A DNA stretch of 32,455 nt. Origin: Phycisphaerales bacterium. Lineage in GTDB: Bacteria > Planctomycetota > Phycisphaerae > UBA1845. Made by a program: the position numbers and the translations under genes. Below are positions 17,260-25,323 of the stretch, piece after piece (the stretch's first letter is position 1; every line of letters starts with the position of its first letter). Under the pieces are notes generated by a model, which was given only the letters and a program-made list of their open reading frames with translations, was not told the DNA's origin and ran no database searches. The stretch lies in assembly GCA_020350565.1 (NCBI GenBank), contig CP070718.1, forward strand, positions 2,988,110 through 3,020,564. The letters run 5' to 3'.

Positions 17260-17916
17260 TTGCGACTTCTGGTGTTGCACTCGGATCGATCTGCTCGCAA
17301 GTTTCTTGAAAAGCGCGCCGGAAACCAGCACTTTGTCAAGACGGTCGGGAACCTGGCCAAGGCGGTGAGGGAAATCATTCCCTACCGCCCTGACATGATC
17401 ATCGCCGAAATCGACACGCGTAAGTCGGCGGCTCTGGACCTGCTGAGGTATCTTCGGCGCAACCGGATCAAGCTTCCCGTGGTCCTGGTGGGTGAGGCCG
17501 GCGCTGGCATCTTACAGCCGGCCGCCATGAAAATGGGCGCCTCCGCGTTCGTCGAATATCCCATGGAAGAACAGGCGTTGGCGCGGGCCCTTGCCAGAGC
17601 CCGCAGGGCGTTTCGCGAGCTTAACGACCGCATGCCCGAGATCACCCCGGAGGAGCTGGATAGCAACCTCTCCGATCTGGAGCAGCGGCTCAACCGGCAA
17701 ATGGTGTGCTTCGCCGGCAGAAACCAGGTCTACATCCAATCGCTGATCATCGATGCAGGAACAACGACGAAGCCCCGCATCACGCTGAAGTGCCCCATCC
17801 GCAAGGACTTCGGCCATCCGCCGAACGTATACTACGAATTCATCCGCGACGTGTGCTGCGGTAATCCTTCCGCTTGTCCGGCTTATCAGGAATTCACCGC
17901 GCGCAAGGCAAGCTGA
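17260..17916 (+). CDS. Degenerate receiver-domain protein with a C-terminal Cys cluster
   Basis: The first 115 residues of this 218-residue protein follow the receiver fold: RLLVLHSDRSAR at strand 1, PDMIIAEIDTRKS at strand 3, LPVVLVG at strand 4 and ASAFVEYP at strand 5. The phosphorylation residues are altered. Glu50 replaces the phospho-Asp, Gly78 replaces the Thr/Ser and Glu99 replaces the Lys, so it is a pseudo-receiver, possibly locked in an active-like state. The C-terminal half contains Cys150, Cys178, Cys199, Cys200 and Cys206 in a short span (CPIRKDF...DVCCGNPSACPAY), suggesting a metal site or disulfides. I do not recognise that domain. The start is TTG at 17260, with AGGAGG 5 nt upstream; a nearby ATG at 17255 is out of frame. 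It stands about 250 nt after the dehydratase gene. Confidence 0.85.
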   Translation: MRLLVLHSDRSARKFLEKRAGNQHFVKTVGNLAKAVREIIPYRPDMIIAEIDTRKSAALDLLRYLRRNRIKLPVVLVGEAGAGILQPAAMKMGASAFVEYPMEEQALARALARARRAFRELNDRMPEITPEELDSNLSDLEQRLNRQMVCFAGRNQVYIQSLIIDAGTTTKPRITLKCPIRKDFGHPPNVYYEFIRDVCCGNPSACPAYQEFTARKAS

Positions 17917-17964
17917 ATCGGCGCTGCATCTCGCTAACCCGTGTAACAGGATGAAAAGGGGGCA

Positions 17965-18000
17965 GCGCTGTGCTCGTTGGGGGGCAAGCGAGCACAGCGC
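17965..18000. repeat. Strong 12-bp hairpin downstream of the pseudo-receiver gene
   Basis: The arms gcgctgtgctcg (17965-17976) and cgagcacagcgc (17989-18000) are perfectly complementary with a 12-nt loop containing a G-run. There is no T-tail on either strand, so it is not a textbook terminator. A second, weaker hairpin follows at 18012-18037. It begins about 50 nt after the pseudo-receiver stop and could be a terminator, an mRNA stabiliser or a leader for what follows. Confidence 0.65.
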
Positions 18001-18011
18001 CGTGGTCGTCT

Positions 18012-18037
18012 GCGTCACGGTGGGAGGTCTGTGACGC
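18012..18037. repeat. Second hairpin in the same leader-like stretch
   Basis: The arms gcgtcac (18012-18018) and gtgacgc (18031-18037) form a 7-bp stem with a 12-nt loop. It lies between the stronger hairpin and the Shine-Dalgarno of the small ORF at 18053, so the pair may form a structured 5' leader. Confidence 0.45.
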
Positions 18038-18052
18038 GCAAAGGGGAGATTC

Positions 18053-18139
18053 ATGCGTAAGACCGGACACGTCGAATCGATCGCACTTGCGATGACCGCT
18101 TGGCCCTGTCTTCTTGGTCAACCTTTCAGTAAATGCTAA
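18053..18139 (+). CDS. Possible 28-residue small ORF
   Basis: An ATG at 18053 sits just after AAAGGGGAG, a good ribosome binding site with short spacing, and opens 28 codons ending in TAA. The peptide starts MRKTGHVES and continues with a hydrophobic stretch (IALAMTAWPCLLG) and two Cys residues, so it resembles a signal peptide or a tiny membrane peptide. It could be a genuine small protein, a leader peptide behind two hairpins, or the remaining start of a decayed exported gene. There is no homology evidence; confidence is low. Confidence 0.3.
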   Translation: MRKTGHVESIALAMTAWPCLLGQPFSKC

Positions 18140-19080
18140 GAGGGGCTCACACACATGCCGATGTGATGAACCCGCTTCTTTCCTTCACCTGTCAGGCCTT
18201 GGGTTGCGCTCAAAGCGTCGACACGTCGCGCCAAGTGATGATCGTACAAATGATGGCTGGTCGCGCCCTTGGCCTTCTACTTATTTATTCGCCCGAGTGA
18301 AGCGGAATGCAAGAGGCACCGCTGTAAGTTCTTGTCTGTCGCGAAAAGCGCACTCTTCTGTCGGATTTCATCAGTTTCAGCAAACCTCGGGCCGAAACCG
18401 GCGGCGAATCACGTCACGCGACAACTGCACACAAGATCGATCGCCGGCACCCTGACGTTGCTGTACGCGGGGTGACCGAGCGGCGCCGCCGAGTGGGGTT
18501 GCCGGTGGGCACAGCAGTGCGCACGGGATAGCTCTAGTTGCAGTTGCTGTGGGAGTTGCGCGCAGAGGTGCCTCCGAGCCTCAACATGGAGGAGAAAGCA
18601 TCGGCCCCTCGGCCCACGTGACCATCGAGCAAGCCGCTGCCCGAATGGACGCAACGATCATCCCGCAAACCGCGCTCAGTGGCCCTTTTTTTCAGCGTGC
18701 CAACGCGGCACCATCCGGCCGCGCCGGGATCACACGGCGAGAGCGCCTTCGTTTGCCGATCTGCCGCCCTGGGCGGGTCATCCCGAGATGTTTCCGAGCA
18801 CAGCAGGAGATGTCCTGAAGCCAAGCGCGCCCTTGGCCGCTTACAGTTTAGCTTACACGAAAAGGCGTTATATCCGCTAGGACCGGCATATGGCGGTGGC
18901 GCAGTCCGGCTGGTGGTGCTGTGCTCCTTGACCTCGGTCTCCTCACCCTGGTAAGCTACGAAGAAGGAGAGGGTCTGCCCGTACCTTCCTGTTTTCATTC
19001 CGCAGAGGGGTCTTTGGGGCTGGCCATGGTCTTGGGGGGAAGGACTATGCTTTTCGGCCGTGTGGCGGAAAGAAGCCTGG
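18140..19080. other. Gene-poor stretch before the PEP-CTERM gene
   Basis: More than 900 bases without a convincing gene. Several open frames exist on both strands, the longest on the minus strand from 18534 to 19172. They lack binding sites, run into the PEP-CTERM gene antisense, and translate to Ser/Arg/His-rich sequence with no motif. No tRNA, rRNA or clear riboswitch core was found. It may hold decayed genes or an RNA that I cannot identify. Confidence 0.4.
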
Positions 19081-19848
19081 ATGAGTAGCTCCCGCCTGTT
19101 AACAGCACTCGTCATCCTTACGCTCGCGGTGTGCGCGGAGCAGGCCCCCGCTACGTCCATGCTGATGACCAAGGACGGCTACTGCCAGAACAACATCGCA
19201 AGAGCCCAGAGCCTCGGCCATGATGTAACCGAAGAGTGGCTCGAAGCCATCGAGCAAATGAGCCAAGCCGAATTGGCACCTTACGGCGTCGTGTTCGTGA
19301 GCCCGCGCCTGAGCACGCAGGCATTCAATACGCTGCGTTCTGCCGTGGCCGACGGTGGCAGCCTCCAACAGTACGTCGCGAGCGGCGGCATCCTGGTCCT
19401 CAACGTGGCTGCCAATGCCGGTAACCAGAATGATGTCGCACCCGGCGGCGTGGACTATCAAGCCACCGGCCCCCACGATGTGGAAACGTTCCTCACTCCA
19501 GGTCATCCTTACATCACTGGGGCGGGTTATGGTGGCTATTCGTTGGTCGAAAGCGACTTCGATTATTGGGGTCACACCGACCACGGGCACCTGACGAGCC
19601 TGCCCGGCGGTGCGACGTCGATCATCGGGAACGTCGACGGCGTCTCGCTTGCTCATTTCGAGTACGGCAGTGGAGACGTGCTGGTGGGCACCCTGACCAT
19701 TGGCTGGGCGGAAGGCGGGGAAGCCAGGGGCAAGGCCCAATACAACATGATTCAGTACGCGGCGGCCCTGGTTCCCGAACCGTCGACGATCGGCCTGCTG
19801 ACCGTAGGGCTTCTGATACTCACCAAGCGGCGCCGCAAAGCGGCTTGA
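19081..19848 (+). CDS. PEP-CTERM exported protein with a GATase-like core
   Basis: This 255-residue exported protein has an N-terminal signal peptide (SSSRLLTALVILTLAVCA). Its C-terminus has the full PEP-CTERM sorting signal: VPEPSTIG, a hydrophobic helix and the basic tail KRRRKAA. That signal normally directs cleavage by an exosortase and surface or extracellular placement. The middle has strands and turns like the class-I amidotransferase-like (DUF4350/ThuA-type) fold: YGVVFVSPR, LQQYVASGGILVLNVAA, PGHPYITG and GSGDVLVGTLTIGW, with no visible catalytic Cys-His pair. It is probably a binding or structural version of the fold. The ATG at 19081 was chosen over one at 19060 for signal-peptide geometry; the binding site is modest. 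No exosortase gene is in the window. Confidence 0.88.
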   Translation: MSSSRLLTALVILTLAVCAEQAPATSMLMTKDGYCQNNIARAQSLGHDVTEEWLEAIEQMSQAELAPYGVVFVSPRLSTQAFNTLRSAVADGGSLQQYVASGGILVLNVAANAGNQNDVAPGGVDYQATGPHDVETFLTPGHPYITGAGYGGYSLVESDFDYWGHTDHGHLTSLPGGATSIIGNVDGVSLAHFEYGSGDVLVGTLTIGWAEGGEARGKAQYNMIQYAAALVPEPSTIGLLTVGLLILTKRRRKAA

Positions 19849-20181
19849 GGCTGGCCGCCCACCCCATCGCCCGCGCAGAACAGATTGCATCATCACATAG
19901 AAGTAGCGCAGCGTGCGTTCTGTAACCGCCCACGCACATGATTCACTGTCCTGGCGAATCGGTGCCCCGCAGAAAAGGTCACGCACATCAGGGTGCGGGG
20001 CCTGGGTTGGATAGGCCCCACGGGGCGGCGTTAGAATGGCCTCCATGGAAGAAGGCGGAAACAAAGCCGTGGAGAAGCTCTTCGGTCGACCGCGCCGGCT
20101 GGATCGTTACGGTCATGCTACCCGCCGGTCGCACCAGGGCAGGAGATGCCCGGCCGGCAGGGATGATGGAGGTACCGGGCA
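19849..20181. other. Leader region upstream of the racemase gene
   Basis: These 333 bases contain two overlapping inverted repeats: gccccgca/tgcggggc at 19964-19971 and 19994-20001, and ggggcct/aggcccc at 19997-20003 and 20015-20021. They are mutually exclusive, so an attenuator-like switch or a terminator for the PEP-CTERM gene is conceivable. TTGGAT followed after 19 nt by TAGAAT (20009-20039) may be a promoter with long spacing. A 46-codon ORF from 20045 ends in an ATGA overlap with the racemase start but lacks a binding site. Confidence 0.35.
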
Positions 20182-20874
20182 ATGAAACTCATCGGCCTGA
20201 TCGGCGGAATGAGTTGGCAATCGACGGCAGATTACTACAAGCTGATCAACGAGATGGTGTGGCAAAAGCTGGGTGGTCAGCATTCAGCCCGGATCCTCTT
20301 GTACAGCGTGGACTTCGAGCCCCTTCAGCAGGCCCAGCACGAGGGGCGCTGGGACGACACGGCCCGGATGCTCGCCGAGGCCGCGCTCGCTCTGAAGCGC
20401 GGCGGCGCCGACTTCCTCGTCCTCTGCACCAACACCATGCACAAGGTGGCCGATGCCGTGGAACAAGCCGCCGACCTGCCTCTGCTCCATATCGCCGACG
20501 CTGCGGGTGAGGCCATCAAGGCCAAGGGCCTCGAGCGGGTGGCCCTCCTGGGTACACGATTCACCATGGAGGACGACTTCTACCGCGGCCGACTCCAGGA
20601 GCGGTTTGGACTGATGGTCCTCATCCCGCCGGAGCCGGACCGCCTCGACGTCCATCACATCATCTACGACGAACTGTGCCACGGAGAGGTGAAGGATGCG
20701 TCACGTCGCCGGTACGTGGAAATCATCAGCGAGCTTGCACAGGCCGGCGCCGAGGGCGTCATCCTTGGCTGCACCGAAATCCCCATGCTCATCAAACCGC
20801 CCGACGTCCCCATCCCCATCTTCGACACCACGCACCTGCATGCAGAAGCTGCCGTGAGACGAGCGTTGGCCTAA
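20182..20874 (+). CDS. Aspartate/glutamate racemase family protein
   Basis: This 230-residue cytoplasmic protein matches the Asp/Glu racemase family. The N-terminus MKLIGLIGGMSWQSTADYY is the characteristic opening of aspartate racemases of the YgeA type. The two catalytic cysteines are present: Cys82 in LVLCTNTMHK and Cys197 in VILGCTEIPM. The enzyme interconverts L- and D-aspartate or glutamate without a cofactor; broad-specificity versions exist, so the exact substrate is open. D-amino acids for envelope use would be one purpose. GGAGG lies 9 nt before the ATG. The gene stands alone on the plus strand, convergent with rsgA. Confidence 0.94.
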   Translation: MKLIGLIGGMSWQSTADYYKLINEMVWQKLGGQHSARILLYSVDFEPLQQAQHEGRWDDTARMLAEAALALKRGGADFLVLCTNTMHKVADAVEQAADLPLLHIADAAGEAIKAKGLERVALLGTRFTMEDDFYRGRLQERFGLMVLIPPEPDRLDVHHIIYDELCHGEVKDASRRRYVEIISELAQAGAEGVILGCTEIPMLIKPPDVPIPIFDTTHLHAEAAVRRALA

Positions 20875-21072
20875 AGCGCCGATCAAGGCTCCGTGGAACT
20901 GCCTTTTCAGGTGGTCGATGAGCCCGACGCACGTTGGGAGAAAGCCTGTCGCACGCATCTCTTGCGCGAGGCATTCAGTGCCATACCAAGGCATTAACAT
21001 GATCTTGAGCAACGAGTATCGTCCCTAGCCACCAGCTCAACACAGAGTCATCGCAAGACAACGCGGAGCCTG

Positions 21073-22233
21073 TTACCAGTTCTCCGTCCCCCACGGTTCC
21101 TCGAACATGCGGACGTAGCTTTCGTATCGTTCCGGATGGATGAGGCCGGCCTCCACGGCCGCCTTGACCGCGCAGTCGGTCTCGTGCGTGTGCGTGCAGT
21201 CGGGGAACTTGCAGTCGGGGATGTGGGGCTGGAACTCGAGGAAGTGGACCTCGATCTCGCCCTTCTCCACGGTCGAGATGTCCAGCGATTTGACGCCGGG
21301 CGTGTCGACCACGTAGCCGCCGAGCCGCAGGCGGATCAAGGTGGCCGTCGAGGTCGTGTGCCGGCCCTTCTGCGTCTGCTCGACGATATCGCCGATCTGC
21401 AGGTTGAGGTCCGGCTGGACGGCATTGAGCAGGGAACTCTTCCCCACACCGCTTTGTCCCGCGATGACGGATGACTTGCCTTTGAGTACCTCCTTCAGGA
21501 CATCGACGCCCTCGCCCGTGACTGCGGAGGAGCTCAGCGTGCGGTAGCCCAGAACCTCATAGCGCTCCAGGATGGGCGCGCCGAAACCCCGGTCGTCCAA
21601 GTCCATCTTGTTCATACAGACGACCGGCGTGATGCCGCCCGCGAGCGAAGCCACGATGTAGCGGTCGATCAAGTGCGGTTTGGGATCGGGCTCGGCCGTG
21701 GAACTGACGATGACGGCCTGATCGATGTTGGCCGCGATCGTATGCACGCGCCTGCGGGCCCGTCGGCGAAGCTGGCTCTTGCGATCGGCCACCCGCTCGA
21801 TGACACCTTCCTGCACAACGCCCTCGGCTTCTTTCGCGACGCGAAAGTCCACCTGGTCGCCGACGGTGACGCGGTGGCGCTCTTCCGTCCGCCGGGTGCG
21901 CAAAATGCGCCGCACGGTGCAAGGCCAGATGCGGTCGCCGTCATCGACCTCGGCAAACAGGCCTCGCATCGCCACCACCACGCCGGACCGGAGGTCTTCG
22001 ATCAGCTCGTTGCCCTCATCGTCGACGATGATCGTCCGCTGCCGCGAGAGGTCCCCTTTAGGTGTGACACGCTCCTCGAGCGCGTCATCAATGTGGAAGT
22101 CCTCAGCCTCATGGGCCTTTGAAGTCCAGTCCTTCTCCCGGCGAGGCTGCTGGCGGTTGCGGCGGAAAGGCACACGGAGCTTTCGGCCCTTTCGGCCCTT
22201 GCCGGCTTTGGGATTGTCCTTTCGAGGGGCCAT
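21073..22233 (-). CDS. rsgA: Ribosome small-subunit biogenesis GTPase RsgA
   Basis: RsgA is a circularly permuted GTPase that checks late maturation of the 30S subunit. The 386-residue protein shows the permuted motif order: NKMD (208-211) before the P-loop GQSGVGKS (259-266) and then DTPG (310-313). An OB-fold precedes (about 83-155). A C-terminal zinc knuckle has Cys341, Cys346, His348 and Cys354 (PDCKFPDCTHTHETDC). The N-terminal extension of about 80 residues is longer than in E. coli and very basic (GKGRKGRKLR), fitting rRNA contact. No strong binding site precedes the ATG at 22233. A decayed second copy of its 5' part lies at about 25.8-26.0 kb. Confidence 0.97.
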   Translation of the reverse strand: MAPRKDNPKAGKGRKGRKLRVPFRRNRQQPRREKDWTSKAHEAEDFHIDDALEERVTPKGDLSRQRTIIVDDEGNELIEDLRSGVVVAMRGLFAEVDDGDRIWPCTVRRILRTRRTEERHRVTVGDQVDFRVAKEAEGVVQEGVIERVADRKSQLRRRARRRVHTIAANIDQAVIVSSTAEPDPKPHLIDRYIVASLAGGITPVVCMNKMDLDDRGFGAPILERYEVLGYRTLSSSAVTGEGVDVLKEVLKGKSSVIAGQSGVGKSSLLNAVQPDLNLQIGDIVEQTQKGRHTTSTATLIRLRLGGYVVDTPGVKSLDISTVEKGEIEVHFLEFQPHIPDCKFPDCTHTHETDCAVKAAVEAGLIHPERYESYVRMFEEPWGTENW

Positions 22234-22250
22234 TCTTTTGCATCATTGTC

Positions 22251-22310
22251 CAAAATGCGCGACGAGGATGTCAAGTAATGGCGAATGGCGAATTCAGAAT
22301 GGCGAGTGAT
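22251..22310. repeat. Short repeat upstream of rsgA, shared with 26.2 kb
   Basis: This stretch contains caaaatgcgcgacgaggatg followed by tandem cgaatg/gaattc units. A related stretch at 26205-26270 has caaaatgcataaagaggatg, also followed by a cgaatg and an attctgaatg unit. Both lie immediately upstream of an rsgA-like 5' end on the minus strand, so the duplication included the leader. The tandem gaatg units also look like intergenic repeat DNA. Confidence 0.55.
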
Positions 22311-22487
22311 CTGCATCGTAACGACCAAGCGCAGCGTTGCCCCGTCCCAGTTTCTACGTGTCCAACATCGGTGGCATGCCTTATCGCGTGCGGCAGACCC
22401 CATCTTCGACGGATGACGACACGAGCGTGCTCGGGCCGGGTTTTCGCTGGGAACGGAAATGGCTGCCGCGACTCGATGCCAAAGGAA

Positions 22488-22526
22488 AGGTCCCGGCGGT
22501 GGGGGGCAAAAATCCCGCCGGGACCT
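22488..22526 (-). terminator. Intrinsic terminator of the 827-residue repeat-protein gene
   Basis: A perfect 12-bp stem (aggtcccggcgg at 22488-22499 pairing with ccgccgggacct at 22515-22526) begins 44 nt after the stop of the minus-strand gene. In that direction it is followed by TTTCCTTT. The loop is about 15 nt. GC-rich stem plus U-rich tail fits Rho-independent termination on the minus strand. Confidence 0.75.
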
Positions 22527-22569
22527 CAGAATAACGCTCGGTTTGATTCAGGCCGACGCAGGGCTACGG

Positions 22570-25053
22570 TTAGCGCGCGCCGCCATGCCCTTGGCCGTGG
22601 GCGCCCAGGCGTTCCTTGATCAGCCCTTTCGCCCGCAACTCAGCCACGTCGAAGCCTCGGGACTGTGCATAGTCCGGCGTCAGCATGATATCCACGTTGC
22701 TGTCGACGATCCGCTGACGGCCCTTATGGTTCACCCAGAACGTCGTCTGTGTCGGCACCAGGTCGCTGCCGACCTCGGTAACGGCGAATTGCACCGCCTC
22801 GAGTTCGTCAGCAACGTCCTCTGACAAGGAGTCATAGTCAGCGACGAAACCGTCAGGCGGCTCCACCGTGACGGTGACGCCCCAGTCCCCAATGCTGTCG
22901 AACACAAAGGGATACAGCTCCGTCGTATCTTCCCAGAGCATGAACTCCGGCTCGATAATCAGCAGCTCCGAACCGGTGAGCCTCGTGGTCTTGCCCGGCA
23001 CTTTTTTGCCGTCGATCCGCTCGATCTGTTGGAGGTGTTTGTACATCACCTCGCCATCGGCCAAGTCGCCGGCGCTGACGCCGAGCGGATCAGGCAACAC
23101 GGTCTTGGTCGCGTCCGCCGAGATCACAATGTAATCGCCCGGCAGCAGGTCGATCGTGCACACACCACTCCCATCCGTGGTACAACAGTTCACCGGATCG
23201 CACGGTTCGGTATCGGCCGTGCCGTCCCCGTCAAGATCACCAAGCGCGATGCACGCATAGTGCTGGTGCGAGATGCCGCCGCAATCCGTCAGGGCACAAC
23301 TACCCTCGGACTTGTCGTAGGCACAGACCTCGATGTCCTCGAGGGGGGTCTTGGTGGAACCGGGGTGAGCGCCGGAACCGACAGTGTGCTTTACCGCCGA
23401 GACAACGATCGCCGCGGTGAATTCCTCGGTCGTGACGTGGGCGATGTACATGCCGAAGTCACTGCTGGTAGAACCGCCGAACTTGGCGAGGAAGGCCACG
23501 TCGTTATCGTTGTTGATCGACCTATAGTGGCCGGAACGTACGTCGCCGAATTGGTAAAGGTCCGGACTGAACGCCCCGCTGTGCCCGAGGTCGGCTTGTG
23601 CCGTTGTGGAGTCGACGATGCGCACGGGCTCCATGGCGCACGCGTCGTAGAAGTAAACGCCATTGAGTAGCAGACCACTCTCGTCAACGCCGCTGGCCCA
23701 GAATGCCATATGGCCGTCGTCATTAATCGCGGCACTCCCACCGCCATCGAAGTACCTTAATTCGGCATCGCTCAGCGGATTTAAACCGGGCGGGATCGAC
23801 TCTTTGTCGGCGACGACCTGAAGCGAGCCGTCCCCAACGTCCGCGGCGTAGATCCCCTGGTCGTTGCTCTTGCCGCTGTTGCTGACCCGGGCGAAGCAGC
23901 CCATCTGACCGGCTTCATTGATCGTCGCGAAGTTGATAACGTCGAAGTAAGCCTCCTCCAGTCTATTCGGCACGAGGAAATCGCCGAAGTTGTCGACGAT
24001 TCGGGAGTGCTCGCCGGATGCGTTGACGGCGTAGAGACCCCACCCGCCGTCAGGCCTGTTCCGGAAAACGATCGTCCCCGCGTTGTTGATGTCCGGGCCG
24101 GAAAAATCGTCGCTGTAGCTATGGTCAGTGGTTTCGCTGCCGGGAGCGGGCCATAAACGAAAAGCCTCAGTCGTGACGTCACCGCCGGTGACAGGGACGG
24201 TAAAGATGCCCGTGAGTAATGCTGTGCCGGGCCGAAACTGCCCGCTAAAAGCAACGGTGCCTGAGTTGTTGATGGCGAACTCCGAACTGACCGTGATGAA
24301 TGTGTAGGTAGACGGCTGATCAACGGGGTGGATCGTCTGGGTGCTGTCGGCCAGGAGTACCGGTGTACCGCCGTTAACTGTGGTTCCGTAGACTCCGTGG
24401 TGTAGGGCTCCACTGAGATTGAAATTCCCCCAGAAGACGACCTCACCGCTGTCGTTCAGTGACGCGGGCATGTTCCCCAAAGGGTCGATAAACAGGTTGG
24501 AGAATTTGGTCGACTCGTCTTGGGCCGGGACGCTCGTCGTGGTGTCGACAAGCTTGACGATCGGCCCACCGGTGGTCGTCGTGGCAAACAGACCGTACGG
24601 GTAGGTGCCCGATGAGGGGTCGTGGAATCGGGCCCAAAAGACCACGTCGCCCACGTTGTTGAGCAGCGGTGCGTTGTTGGCCGTGGTATGCACAAATTGG
24701 TAGAAGCTAGCGCCGTCGTGACCGGGGACTTCAGTCGTGCGGTTGCCCGCGGTGTCCACCAGAACCGTCAGGGGCTGGCCGGGTCTGTAGACGTAGATTC
24801 CCTCGGCATCGGCCGACGACGGACCGCTCTTCGCACGGAACACCACTTCACCAAGATCGTTGATAGACGGCGGCTGCACGTAAGACCCGCCGACGAACAC
24901 AATTCCCGCCGACCGACCCGGTACGGGATCCCCGCTCTTTACGATCTCCTCGATCGTCACAGTCGCAGCCGCCGCAGGTCCTGCGGCTCCGACGACAAGC
25001 AAGACCGCACATGTCAACTGTAAGTCCTTTTTCGCCCGACCAATCACATTCAT
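22570..25053 (-). CDS. Secreted tandem-repeat protein (beta-propeller-like)
   Basis: This 827-residue protein is exported: a signal peptide of about 28 residues ends in AAGPAAAA. The next 500 residues hold about eight repeats of roughly 55-65 residues. Each begins with a motif like INDLGEVVFRA, LNNVGDVVFWA, INNSGTVAFSG or INEAGQMGCFA, and continues to GIYVYRPG or GVYGTTVNGG and a LVDT-like strand, as expected for propeller blades. A later part has Cys-rich segments, DLDGDGTADTEPCDP (a calcium-loop-like motif), and an Ig-like tail. The C-terminus GAHGQGHGGAR is polar with no PEP-CTERM or anchor. GGGAGGAG sits 5 nt before the ATG at 25053; upstream in-frame codons to 25194 are discarded. The substrate is unknown. 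It resembles planctomycete surface or secreted proteins. Confidence 0.88.
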   Translation of the reverse strand: MNVIGRAKKDLQLTCAVLLVVGAAGPAAAATVTIEEIVKSGDPVPGRSAGIVFVGGSYVQPPSINDLGEVVFRAKSGPSSADAEGIYVYRPGQPLTVLVDTAGNRTTEVPGHDGASFYQFVHTTANNAPLLNNVGDVVFWARFHDPSSGTYPYGLFATTTTGGPIVKLVDTTTSVPAQDESTKFSNLFIDPLGNMPASLNDSGEVVFWGNFNLSGALHHGVYGTTVNGGTPVLLADSTQTIHPVDQPSTYTFITVSSEFAINNSGTVAFSGQFRPGTALLTGIFTVPVTGGDVTTEAFRLWPAPGSETTDHSYSDDFSGPDINNAGTIVFRNRPDGGWGLYAVNASGEHSRIVDNFGDFLVPNRLEEAYFDVINFATINEAGQMGCFARVSNSGKSNDQGIYAADVGDGSLQVVADKESIPPGLNPLSDAELRYFDGGGSAAINDDGHMAFWASGVDESGLLLNGVYFYDACAMEPVRIVDSTTAQADLGHSGAFSPDLYQFGDVRSGHYRSINNDNDVAFLAKFGGSTSSDFGMYIAHVTTEEFTAAIVVSAVKHTVGSGAHPGSTKTPLEDIEVCAYDKSEGSCALTDCGGISHQHYACIALGDLDGDGTADTEPCDPVNCCTTDGSGVCTIDLLPGDYIVISADATKTVLPDPLGVSAGDLADGEVMYKHLQQIERIDGKKVPGKTTRLTGSELLIIEPEFMLWEDTTELYPFVFDSIGDWGVTVTVEPPDGFVADYDSLSEDVADELEAVQFAVTEVGSDLVPTQTTFWVNHKGRQRIVDSNVDIMLTPDYAQSRGFDVAELRAKGLIKERLGAHGQGHGGAR

Positions 25054-25323
25054 TGTTACTCCTCCCGGAAAAAGCCACTCCCTCATACCCATGCAACACA
25101 GAGCGCACCCCCGACCGTCGGCTGACTGTCGGCAGCACATCGACGCGTACTCATGGTTGCGACGCGCGCAGGTAAAGCGGCGTAGAATTCTCAATATCCG
25201 GCCTACGGGCGGGTGTCGTCCGGGGTGAAGCGGATGCGAGAAGGCACATCGCCGAAAACGGAGTCGGTCTCGGGAGCCCCACGCTCATAACCCGGATTCC
25301 TCGCACCTCAGTGGGCGCTGAGA

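Noticed and set aside
18900-18930. Possible sigma54-type -24/-12 promoter before the PEP-CTERM gene
   Set aside because: The GG and GC dinucleotides are not at the required 10-nt spacing.
18534-19172. Minus-strand open frame of 212 codons in the gene-poor stretch
   Set aside because: No binding site, no recognisable domain, and it runs antisense into the PEP-CTERM start; composition looks random.
19099-20064. Minus-strand open frame of 321 codons
   Set aside because: It overlaps the PEP-CTERM gene antisense; the plus-strand gene has both a signal peptide and the sorting tail.
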